From assembly GCA_035505375.1 (NCBI GenBank), contig DATJQV010000085.1:1-32701 (forward strand): 32,701 nucleotides of DNA. The letters run 5' to 3'. Below are positions 23,874 through 30,529 of the stretch, piece after piece. The notes beneath the pieces were generated by a model, which was given only the letters and a program-made list of their open reading frames with translations, was not told the DNA's origin and did no database searches. The stretch comes from a bacterium (lineage in GTDB: Bacteria; Hydrothermota; Tepidihabitantia; Tepidihabitantales; Tepidihabitantaceae). How positions within the stretch are numbered: the stretch's first letter is position 1; the number at the start of each line of letters is the position of its first letter. The translations under genes were made by a program, and so were the position numbers.

Positions 23874-24994
23874 CCCTCGATCCGAAGGGCGACGCGTGCC
23901 GACTAAGTCTGCTCGTCGCGATGAGGAACGAATCCGGCACCATCAAGGCGTGCTTGAAGTCACTGGTTGTCCAGGACTCGGCCAAGTCCGAGTTCGAGGT
24001 GCTGGTCTTTGATGGCGAGTCCACGGACGATTCGTGGTGCATCGCCGAAGGAGTGCTCGCAGGACATGGCAATTGCCGAGTGCTGCGCAACCCGGAAAGG
24101 ACTCAGTCCGCCGCATGGAATCGCGGGATCCGAGAGTCGCACGGGGAGATGATAGGGATTATCAGCGGGCACACTACGCTGGCGCATGACTATGTGAGAA
24201 GAGTGGTTGAGACGTTTGAGCGCACGGGCGCTGACATGGTCGGCGGCCCGGCCATTGCGAGCGCATCTGGGCTCGCGGCCGAGAGCATCGCCGCCGCGAT
24301 GACGAGTCGCTTCGGTGTCGGAGACGCCACGTTCCGCTACGCCACCAAGGAGCAGTATGTGGATACCGTGTTTCAGGGCGTGTGCAGGCGCAAGGTCTTT
24401 GAGAGGATCGGCGGATTCGACGAGGAGCTGGTGCGTGACCAGGACGACGAGTTCAGCTACCGGCTGCTGGAGCACGGCGGGAAGATACTCTGCAATCCGG
24501 AGATCCGCTGCACGTACTTCTCGAGGAGTTCGCTGGGAGGGCTCTGGAAGCAGTACAATCAGTATGGATTCTACAAAGTGCGGGTGCTGCAGAAGCACCC
24601 GAAGCAGATGCGGCCGCGGCAGTTCGTGCCGCCACTGTTCGTTCTCAGCCTAATCACAGTTCTTGGTTTGTGGTTTTTGGTTTCTTGGGGATGGGCTGCG
24701 TTCGCCCTAGTCAGCGGCAGTTATGTGCTGGCGAATCTCGTCGCGTCGGTCCTGACCGCATCGAAGAAGGGCTGGAAGCACCTGCCGCTGCTGCCGGTCG
24801 TCTATGCCATTCTGCATCTGAGCTATGGTCTTGGTTTCCTGCTCGGGCTCTACCGGTTCTGGAACCGCTGGGGAGACAAGGTCGGGAAGGTACCATCGTT
24901 CGCAAAGCGTCACTTGGACAATTCAGAAGTCAGAAACCAGAGATCAGAATGCAGAGATTTCGACGGCCGGAGACCAGAGACAAGAAACCTGTAA
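23816..24994 (+). CDS. Glycosyltransferase family 2 with C-terminal membrane segments (ExoA-like)
   Basis: The 392-residue product has a GT-A domain (RLSLLVAMRNESGTIKACLKSL at about 29-50, FDGESTDDS at 65-73, RDQDDEFSYRLLEHGG at 207-222) followed by two or three hydrophobic segments (about 272-312 and 325-345), as in succinoglycan-type ExoA enzymes. It overlaps the deacetylase gene by 58 bases. ATG 23816 has an AGAGGGA ribosome-binding site, while TTG 23867 would remove a non-family N-terminus. Two parts are built of period-7 repeat DNA: the first membrane segment (24664-24690) and the terminal 25 residues (24923-24991). Those tail residues are polar and probably acquired. Confidence 0.9.
   Translation: MQLPRCTDGVGRQRQETLLALDPKGDACRLSLLVAMRNESGTIKACLKSLVVQDSAKSEFEVLVFDGESTDDSWCIAEGVLAGHGNCRVLRNPERTQSAAWNRGIRESHGEMIGIISGHTTLAHDYVRRVVETFERTGADMVGGPAIASASGLAAESIAAAMTSRFGVGDATFRYATKEQYVDTVFQGVCRRKVFERIGGFDEELVRDQDDEFSYRLLEHGGKILCNPEIRCTYFSRSSLGGLWKQYNQYGFYKVRVLQKHPKQMRPRQFVPPLFVLSLITVLGLWFLVSWGWAAFALVSGSYVLANLVASVLTASKKGWKHLPLLPVVYAILHLSYGLGFLLGLYRFWNRWGDKVGKVPSFAKRHLDNSEVRNQRSECRDFDGRRPETRNL
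24664..24690 (+). repeat. Period-7 repeat within a membrane-segment codon tract
   Basis: Three successive seven-base units tggtttg, tggtttt, tggtttc and a partial fourth. Their reverse complement (gaaacca) resembles the heptamers at 24923. The reading frame stays open and encodes a Leu/Trp/Phe-rich stretch in the first hydrophobic segment of the glycosyltransferase at 23816. Confidence 0.6.
24923..24991 (+). repeat. Degenerate heptamer tract (tcagaag-type units)
   Basis: Five contiguous seven-base units occupy 24923-24957: tcagaag, tcagaaa, ccagaga, tcagaat, gcagaga. A looser second stretch (ggagaccagagacaagaaac) ends near 24989. The tract encodes the last residues of the glycosyltransferase at 23816 and leads into the convergent intergenic region. 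Confidence 0.75.
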
Positions 24995-25004
24995 CTGCGA
25001 ACCC

Positions 25005-25220
25005 TTTTCATTTGAACGGGAATTCACAGAAAGGCTGACAGCATTCTGGAGTGGACGTGCGACGCGGGAGGCGATACTGCGAGCGCTCGGCTTGACGGAC
25101 GACGACGAGGTTGGCGTTCCGCACCTTTCCTTTGTCGTCACCACCGAGGTCTTGCGCTACTCCGGTGCGTGGGTTGCCTTCTACGGGCCGTCACGCTTCA
25201 ATAGCTGCGCGCTTGCTTGA
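25005..25220 (+). pseudogene. Remnant of a DegT-family aminotransferase (N-terminal fragment)
   Basis: The plus-strand frame reads about 70 residues resembling the N-terminal part of a DegT/DnrJ aminotransferase: TAFWSGRATREAILRALGL, then TDDDEVGVPHLSFVVTTEV and LRYSGAWVAFYG. These align with the usual FWxGRxALYxILRALGLxPGDEV and VxYxGAxPVFVD landmarks. The frame closes at 25218 and nothing downstream continues the fold, so the catalytic lysine region is absent. It lies just after the heptamer tract, at the point where the plus and minus operons converge. This is consistent with deletion or repeat-mediated rearrangement of a former aminotransferase gene. Confidence 0.6.
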
Positions 25221-25623
25221 CGCGCGTACCGCCGTAGGCACCATCATTCCGAGGCCGCGTGCGGATTGTGGGAAGAACAGTCTGAGTGTGAATTGTGAAG
25301 CTCGTTACACGCAGCGCAACGCCCGTCAGACACCGCGACATGTCCTCACGCCAATACGTCTCACTGATAACCACACCGCCATCAGGCATGTAGCGGGGCA
25401 AGCAAGGCCACGCGAACGGTGGGCACGCGGAGGCGAGAGTGCACTCCATCGCTTGCTCGCTGGTTGAGGTCCGGCAAATCGTAGTTGCTGCGCGACCACA
25501 ACCGCGAGCAAGGCGACTTCCGCTGGCTGGCAGACAACTCACCTCCGATTGCCGGTTGCCAAGCGATCTGCAATCCTCCACCAACAAGAGCCGGCACGCA
25601 CGGCTCTCGTCGGTTTCTCACCG
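25221..25623. other. Convergent intergenic region without a recognised gene
   Basis: Several open frames cross this stretch on both strands, but none resembles a protein family I recognise and their composition is Arg/Cys/Thr-rich. Apart from the hairpin at 25587-25607 I see nothing definite. It separates the ends of the plus-strand and minus-strand blocks. Confidence 0.4.
25587..25607. terminator. Hairpin that could serve as a bidirectional terminator
   Basis: Perfect seven-base inverted repeat, agagccg / cggctct, with a seven-base loop (gcacgca), placed between converging operons 17 bases beyond the end of the minus-strand kinase gene. Neither side has a strong T-run (minus side reads tgttggtgg, plus side cgtcggtttct), so termination efficiency is doubtful. 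Confidence 0.35.
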
Positions 25624-27861
25624 TTAGCTTCTTGTTTCCGAGTTCGTCTGTTCCGTCTTGACCGGCTGTGCCGCATCCGCTGGGTGACCGGCGTAGCGAT
25701 TATGGTACTTGTAGTAGTAATAGTAGTGGCGGCCGTGACGGCCCGAGCGCTTCACGTCGTTAACCACGATGCCGGACAGATGCGCACCACCGTCGACCAA
25801 AGCCACGCGGGTGTCTTCAAGCGCATCGAGTGCGGTCCGGCCGGAGCGGACAACCAGGAGAGTGGTATCGGCCAAAGCACCGATAATCAGGGTGTCGGCC
25901 GCAACCATGACCGGCGGCGTGTCGATCACGACATAGTCGTACTCATCCTCAAGCCGTTTCAGGAGAGCGCGCGTGGCGCTAAGCGTAAGCAGGTCGGACG
26001 GGCTTGGCGGTGTCGCGCCGCAGGGCAGACAGAACAATCCATCAAGCCCGGTCGCGAAGACAGCCGGAGCCGGGTCGCCGCTCGCGACGACGTCGGAAAG
26101 CCCCGGTTCCTTCGGGCGCTTGAAAAATGTGTGGAGCGCCGGCTGGCGCATGTCGGCATCCACCAGGAGGACACGGGAGCCGGCTTGAGCAAGCACGGCG
26201 GCAAGGTTGACAGCGATGGTTGACTTGCCCTCGCTCGGTCCGGGCGAGGTCACGGCAATCGAGCGGATGGGGCGCTCGGCATTGGCAAAGCCGAGGCCGC
26301 TGCGCAGCATGCGGAACGTCTCGTTTCCGGAGGATTCGCTATCGGAGTGGGTAACGAGGTGAGAAGTCACGTCTTCACCGTGCCTACGTCGATGCCGACC
26401 GACGCGCGAGAGCCGCGGGATGCTGCCGACCACCGAATACCCCCGCTGCTCCAGCTCCCGCGGTCCATGTATCGAAGTATCAAGGTGCTCTGCCACCCAT
26501 ACCGAACCAAGAGCCAAGGCTAGGGCAAGCAGGACGCCGAGTGAGAGGCTGCTTCGGACGTTCGGTTGGGTCTGGAACGCGCCCTGCGCGCGGTCGATCG
26601 TCTTCACCGTCGGTGCCGTTCCGGCCTCCTGGATTCGTTCCTCCTCATAGCGCTCGGAAAGCAGCGAGTGGACTTTGCGTTCGGTCTCCACATCGCGGGA
26701 CAGACGTGCCAGCTGTCGTTCGGTCTCCGGCAACCTTTCGAGGGAGGCGTCATAGCGTGAGAGTACGCTGGCTAAGGCCTGCTTGCGGGCTTTGGCCGCG
26801 GTCAGCCCGGCGCTGAGGGTCACGGCCGCCTCGAGCTGGGCGCTGAGCTGCCCCACCGGTCGGCCCGATTCCTGCTGATTCATGTATGTCCTCACTGCGC
26901 TTTTGAGCTGAGCGCGCGTGCTGTCAATCTGGCGGTCCAGATTACGGACCCGGTCAGAAGCCTGGCCGAAGCCGCTGATCATCAGGTTGGCCCGCTCGAC
27001 CTCGAGCTGATTGATGCTGGCTTGCAGGCTAGCAACCAGCGGCGACGCTGCACCTCCCATCCGGTCCACCGTTCCTTGCCCGGCTTGGTTAATCTGCTCC
27101 TGCACCTGCGCGAGCTGGGTTTGATCTGCCTCTATCTCTGCGTCTGCCTGCTGGTAAGCGGCGGCGATCTCAGACTGGCGGGCAACGAGGTCTTGGGTTT
27201 CGGCGTCGAGGTTGGCCATACGATGCGATGTCTTGAACTGCTCCAGGCTTTGCTCGAAAGAATCCAGTCTAGGTACGGCCACCGCCAGTTGGTCTTGGAT
27301 GAACTGTCGGGTCGCCGACACTTCAGCCCGGCTCTGCTCGAGGTCATACTGTTGATAGACGTCCAAGTAGGCGTTGGCGGCCGCGACGGCCGATGCTCTT
27401 GTCGGACCGCTCGCCACCAGTTCGATGACGTCGGTCTGGCGTACCTGCAAGGGCAAGACCCAGGCCGATAGCAGGATCGACTCTGGCACTAGTGCCGCGA
27501 CTTTTTCCGCCATGCTCCGGCTGCGCAAGAGCTCTAGGCAGTTGTCGACGTAGTTGGTCCTGAACACGGGATAGTCGGCGGCGTCACTAGCGAAAACGCT
27601 GGTCTGGCTGGCCTGCGGGGTAATCATGAAGGTCGCCCGCGCCTGATAGATCGGCCGCCTGTGAGCGGTTAAAAGCACGTTTAGCCCTAGGACTGCACAG
27701 AATACGGCCAACGCCAGCCACTTCCGTTGGGCGACCTTCCCTAGGTAGTCGTAGAAGATCGACCACGTGTCTGAAGCTATCGGCATGCCCGGCTGCCGCC
27801 CACCCCTCAAGCCGGATGCCGGAGTCGCGGCTCTGTCTCTGTGTTCAGTCCCCGGACTCAT
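25624..27861 (-). CDS. Wzc-type polysaccharide co-polymerase with C-terminal tyrosine autokinase
   Basis: Inner-membrane BY-kinase controlling chain length and export. I start at ATG 27861, whose first base is the last base of the upstream stop (TAATG), giving 745 residues. Upstream in-frame sequence overlaps the previous gene. Order: first membrane helix about 47-65, periplasmic coiled-coil-rich Wzz region about 70-430, second helix about 439-458 with a Wzz-like HLDTSIHGPRELE end, then the kinase. Walker A is in PGPSEGKST (about 540-548), Walker A' VDADMRQP (about 567-574) and Walker B VVIDTPP (about 644-650). The C-terminal tyrosine cluster (HYYYYYKYHNRY at about 712-723) is the autophosphorylation tail. 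Confidence 0.94.
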   Translation of the reverse strand: MSPGTEHRDRAATPASGLRGGRQPGMPIASDTWSIFYDYLGKVAQRKWLALAVFCAVLGLNVLLTAHRRPIYQARATFMITPQASQTSVFASDAADYPVFRTNYVDNCLELLRSRSMAEKVAALVPESILLSAWVLPLQVRQTDVIELVASGPTRASAVAAANAYLDVYQQYDLEQSRAEVSATRQFIQDQLAVAVPRLDSFEQSLEQFKTSHRMANLDAETQDLVARQSEIAAAYQQADAEIEADQTQLAQVQEQINQAGQGTVDRMGGAASPLVASLQASINQLEVERANLMISGFGQASDRVRNLDRQIDSTRAQLKSAVRTYMNQQESGRPVGQLSAQLEAAVTLSAGLTAAKARKQALASVLSRYDASLERLPETERQLARLSRDVETERKVHSLLSERYEEERIQEAGTAPTVKTIDRAQGAFQTQPNVRSSLSLGVLLALALALGSVWVAEHLDTSIHGPRELEQRGYSVVGSIPRLSRVGRHRRRHGEDVTSHLVTHSDSESSGNETFRMLRSGLGFANAERPIRSIAVTSPGPSEGKSTIAVNLAAVLAQAGSRVLLVDADMRQPALHTFFKRPKEPGLSDVVASGDPAPAVFATGLDGLFCLPCGATPPSPSDLLTLSATRALLKRLEDEYDYVVIDTPPVMVAADTLIIGALADTTLLVVRSGRTALDALEDTRVALVDGGAHLSGIVVNDVKRSGRHGRHYYYYYKYHNRYAGHPADAAQPVKTEQTNSETRS

Positions 27862-28349
27862 TACCTGATCCCACTCCAAGTCAGCGTCGTGAAGACGAAA
27901 CCCACGAGGGTCGCGACCTCGGAAACGGTTGCGAGGCCTCGGACGATGGAAGAGCACGTCGAGGTCGACACGCTGATCACGTCTCCGGGAGCAAGCGGAA
28001 TGACCTGGCCGGGGTCCAGCATCGCCCGCAGGTTAACTCTCATCCGTTTCTGAGCGACAGCTTGAAAAAGTACCACCCGAGTCAGGTCTGCGTTGTCGGT
28101 CGGAACTCCCGCCGCTGAGACCAACCCGAAGATGTCCGGGGCGGAGACGGCGTCGGGAGAGCGCACCTGGCCCCAGACGCAGTGCTTGTAGCCCGGTTCT
28201 TGGGACCCGGCGGGTTGATCCACGACACTGCCGGCTAGGGCTAGCAGCGCAATCATGACTAGCCCCAGAAACGACAGAGAACACCGAGTCGTGCCAGAGA
28301 ACGATCCCGCCACCCACCCTTTGTCGTCTCGGTGCCATTCGTAATTCAT
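27861..28349 (-). CDS. Short SLBB-domain polysaccharide export protein
   Basis: I choose the ATG at 28349. It gives a basic start (about 162 residues in total) followed by a hydrophobic signal segment (LSFLGLVMIALLALAG) and a mature protein with one SLBB-like domain (CVWGQVRSPDAVSAPDIFGLVSAAG through LAPGDVISVSTS). Wza-type export proteins normally begin with a Poly_export domain, have several SLBB domains and end in an outer-membrane helix. Here the first is missing and only one SLBB domain is clear, with a hydrophobic C-terminal stretch (VSEVATLVGFVFTTLTW) that could be a membrane helix. The last base of its TAA is the first base of the kinase ATG. The leader is made of period-7 repeats (28350-28378). 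Confidence 0.8.
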   Translation of the reverse strand: MNYEWHRDDKGWVAGSFSGTTRCSLSFLGLVMIALLALAGSVVDQPAGSQEPGYKHCVWGQVRSPDAVSAPDIFGLVSAAGVPTDNADLTRVVLFQAVAQKRMRVNLRAMLDPGQVIPLAPGDVISVSTSTCSSIVRGLATVSEVATLVGFVFTTLTWSGIR

Positions 28350-28378
28350 CCACATTCTGCGTTCTCGCCTCTGCATTC
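28350..28378 (-). repeat. Period-7 tract immediately upstream of the SLBB gene
   Basis: On the minus strand the units gaatgca, gaggcga, gaacgca, gaatgtg run up to the ATG at 28349. They resemble the tcagaat/gcagaga units at 24944-24957. The tract fills about half of the 55-base gap to the upstream aminotransferase gene and therefore supplies the translation-start leader. Confidence 0.6.
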
Positions 28379-28404
28379 CAGCATCTGAACTACCGGCTTC
28401 AAGA

Positions 28405-29673
28405 CTATCCCGCCATCGCCGCACGCGGCCCACTTCTCGCAGCCAAGCAGGCCCGCCTGACAATCTCGCAGATACGCATGAGGTCCTTCTCGGTCAGCGC
28501 CGACCCGCTCGGCAGACAGACCCCGTTCTCAAACAGACGCGCCGCCACGCCTCCGCCCCGGACTCGGCATCCCTTGAACACCGGCTGCAGGTGCATCGGC
28601 TTCCAGAGCGGCCGCGCCTCAATGTTCTCTGCCTCCAGCGCCTGCATGAGACCGCGGACCAGAGACCCTGGGCCGGTCTCGCCTGTCTCCTGTCTCCCGC
28701 CTCGCGTCTCCCGCCCTTCCAGCGTCAGGCAGGTGAGCCATCGCGTGCCTCTTCCGTACTGAGCCTCGGGCATGAACTCGATGCCTGGCAGGTCGCCCAG
28801 AGAGCGCTGGTAGAACTCGAAGTTCCGCCTGCGGGCGGTGACGCGCTCGGACAGAACCGGAAGCTGTCCTCTTCCGATCGCGGCCAAGACGTTGCTCATC
28901 CGGTAGTTGAAACCAATCTCGGAGTGCTGATAGTGTAGCGCCTTGTCCCGGGCCTGCGTGGCTAGGAACCGCGCCTCATCGGTGATTGCCTGGTCGTGGG
29001 ACGCCAACATTCCACCGCCGCCCGTGGTAATGACCTTGTTTCCGTTGAACGAGAACGCCGACACCTTGCCGAAGCTGCCGGCGGAGCGGGCGGAGGTTAA
29101 GGCCGAGGTCGAGGTCGACGCCGGCGACTCTGACTGGCGGCTCCCGGTATTGTCCCCATGGCCCCAGTACACAGCTCCCAAGGCCTCAGCCGCATCCTCA
29201 ACCACCGGCACATCGTACTCCGAGCACGCGGCCAGTATCTGGTCGTAATCTGCACACTGGCCGTACAGGTCGACCACAACCACCGCTCGAGGCAGTTTGC
29301 CCCGCTTCGCGCAGGCGGCAAGCTCCTCGCGCAGAAGCCCAGGGTCCATGTTCCAACTGCTGTTGTCAGAGTCAATGAACACAGGGACACCGCCTTCGTA
29401 GGTTATCACGTTGGCACTGGCCGCAAAAGTCAGCGTCGGACAGATTACTTCCTCGCCATACCGCAATCCAAGGATGCGAAGCGCAAGATGCAGCGCCGCG
29501 GTACCGGAGGAAAGTGCCACAGCGTGGGGAATCCCCACTATCTGTGTGAACTCACGCTCAAAGGCATCCAAGTGCGGCCCCGCTGGCGCTAGCCAATTCG
29601 TGTCAAATGCATCTTGGATCAACTCCAGTTCCCGTCCTGACATGTGCGGCGGAGACAGGAGGATTCGCTTCAT
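28405..29673 (-). CDS. DegT/DnrJ/EryC1/StrS aminotransferase with low-complexity insertions
   Basis: PLP sugar aminotransferase of 422 residues, most similar in pattern to UDP-bacillosamine/PglE-like enzymes. It has PTLTFAASANVITYEGG, VVEDAAEALGA (Asp160), FSFNGNKVITTGGGG (Schiff-base Lys213), and a late ENIEARPLWKPMHLQPVF and FENGVCLPSGS. About 26 residues at 171-197 (Ser/Thr/Gln-rich) have no counterpart in the family, and their DNA (29083-29160) contains the hexamer-repeat word seen at 1712 and 2242. A second odd segment at 319-337 (Gly/Arg/Glu/Thr-rich) is encoded by period-7 DNA (28675-28715). The insertions fall in surface loops before the lysine motif and in the C-terminal domain, so activity may be kept. 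Confidence 0.9.
   Translation of the reverse strand: MKRILLSPPHMSGRELELIQDAFDTNWLAPAGPHLDAFEREFTQIVGIPHAVALSSGTAALHLALRILGLRYGEEVICPTLTFAASANVITYEGGVPVFIDSDNSSWNMDPGLLREELAACAKRGKLPRAVVVVDLYGQCADYDQILAACSEYDVPVVEDAAEALGAVYWGHGDNTGSRQSESPASTSTSALTSARSAGSFGKVSAFSFNGNKVITTGGGGMLASHDQAITDEARFLATQARDKALHYQHSEIGFNYRMSNVLAAIGRGQLPVLSERVTARRRNFEFYQRSLGDLPGIEFMPEAQYGRGTRWLTCLTLEGRETRGGRQETGETGPGSLVRGLMQALEAENIEARPLWKPMHLQPVFKGCRVRGGGVAARLFENGVCLPSGSALTEKDLMRICEIVRRACLAARSGPRAAMAG
28675..28715 (-). repeat. Period-7 tract inside the aminotransferase gene
   Basis: On the coding (minus) strand the units ggagacg, cgaggcg, ggagaca, ggagaca, ggcgaga follow each other without gaps. Three units equal seven codons, so the reading frame rotates through the tract, giving Arg-Glu-Thr / Gly-Arg-Gln-Glu-Thr strings. 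The sequence resembles the ggagaccagagacaag stretch at 24969. Confidence 0.65.
29083..29160 (-). repeat. Hexamer-repeat insertion inside the aminotransferase gene
   Basis: The minus strand reads cgacctcgacctcggccttaacctc-like units. The 16-base word at 29093-29108 equals the word at 1712-1727 and 2242-2257 except for one A-to-G change. The insertion is in frame and accounts for the non-family residues at 171-197 of the aminotransferase. Confidence 0.65.
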
Positions 29674-29739
29674 AATGGTGCTGCCGCTTCTCTGCCCTGT
29701 GTGTACGGATCCACGCGCAGTTTGCTCTTCACTGCGGAC

Positions 29740-29768
29740 AGTCTAGCGGAGAGTAAGCCCGTGCGCAA
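29740..29768 (-). promoter_or_regulatory. Possible sigma-70-type promoter for the aminotransferase/SLBB/kinase genes
   Basis: Reading the minus strand, TTGCGC at 29768-29763, a 17-base spacer and TAGACT at 29745-29740, 67 bases before the ATG at 29673. It has the same -35 hexamer and the same spacing as the candidate at 17553. A six-base-pair hairpin (cgcctc/gaggcg, 29779-29796) lies just upstream and lacks a T-run. Confidence 0.35.
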
Positions 29769-29932
29769 TAGTCCTGAACGCCTCCCGTGAGAGGCGGATG
29801 GGGCATGACAAAGCCGCGAATGACGTAAGTCGGAGCACGGTTCGCAGGCGCAACCGGCCGGTGGGGCGAGCCAGCGGGTCAGCGCGCAGCCGCCGTGTCC
29901 GCCCAACCGTTGCGCCGACTCGGGCATGGGTT

Positions 29933-30529
29933 TCACCGGACGGCGATCCGAAAAAGGGTTCTCAGTATGGTCACGAAATCGGTCCAGAGGTTGGCTCGCG
30001 CGGCGTACGCGAGGTTGATCCCGATCTTGTCGGGCATGATGAGGTTCACGTAGTCCGAATCCGGCGTGGCTGATGCCCCGAGCAGATCGTTCTCCAGGGC
30101 GTACTTGATTGAAGCAGGGTCGGTAATCCCCGGCTGCAGGTTGAGGACTGCGCGTTGCGCGGGCGTGTAGAGCCTGACATACTTCGGCACCTCCGGCCTC
30201 GGCCCGACCAGGCTCATTTCGCCCCGCAGGACGTTCAGCAGTTGCGGCAGCTCATCCAGCTTGGCTCTGCGCAGGTGGGCCCCCAGGCCGGTTATCCGAG
30301 CGTCCATGCCGATGGTAAGCTCCGGGCCGGTGAGCCAGGCATCCTCCCGCATGGTGCGGAACTTGAGCAGCGAGAACAGCCGGCCGTTCCGGCCCACGCG
30401 CTGGCTGCGGAACAGAATCGGCCCCGGAGAGCCGAGTTTGACCGCGAGACCGACGACGACGAGGAGCGGACTCAGGACCAGCAGCCCGACCGCGGCGAAG
30501 AAGATGTCGGCGACCCGCTTCGCAATCAC
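29933..30529 (-). CDS. Monotopic phosphoglycosyl transferase (PglC/WbaP catalytic-domain type)
   Basis: Initiating sugar-1-phosphate transferase that loads undecaprenyl phosphate at the inner membrane. The compact 198-residue form contains only the catalytic core: re-entrant hydrophobic helix at about 6-30 (VADIFFAAVGLLVLSPLL), KFRTM at 56-60, the catalytic Asp-Glu pair at 92-93 in KLDELPQLLNVLRGEMS, GPRPE at 109-113 and PGITDPAS at 133-140. The GTG start at 30529 shares its first base with the upstream stop (TAGTG). Such small enzymes often use bacillosamine-like or other N-acetylated amino-sugar donors, which fits the aminotransferases beside it. Confidence 0.94.
   Translation of the reverse strand: MIAKRVADIFFAAVGLLVLSPLLVVVGLAVKLGSPGPILFRSQRVGRNGRLFSLLKFRTMREDAWLTGPELTIGMDARITGLGAHLRRAKLDELPQLLNVLRGEMSLVGPRPEVPKYVRLYTPAQRAVLNLQPGITDPASIKYALENDLLGASATPDSDYVNLIMPDKIGINLAYAARANLWTDFVTILRTLFRIAVR

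Noticed and set aside
25221-25586. Integron attC site or group II intron end in the convergent gap
   Set aside because: Short inverted words are present but neither the paired core sites of attC nor a bulged domain V structure could be found.
29670-29936. A minus-strand ORF of 88 codons starting in a GTGA overlap with the phosphoglycosyl transferase stop
   Set aside because: The Arg/Cys/Ala-rich sequence has no recognisable fold, and a better explanation is the intergenic promoter region at 29740-29768.
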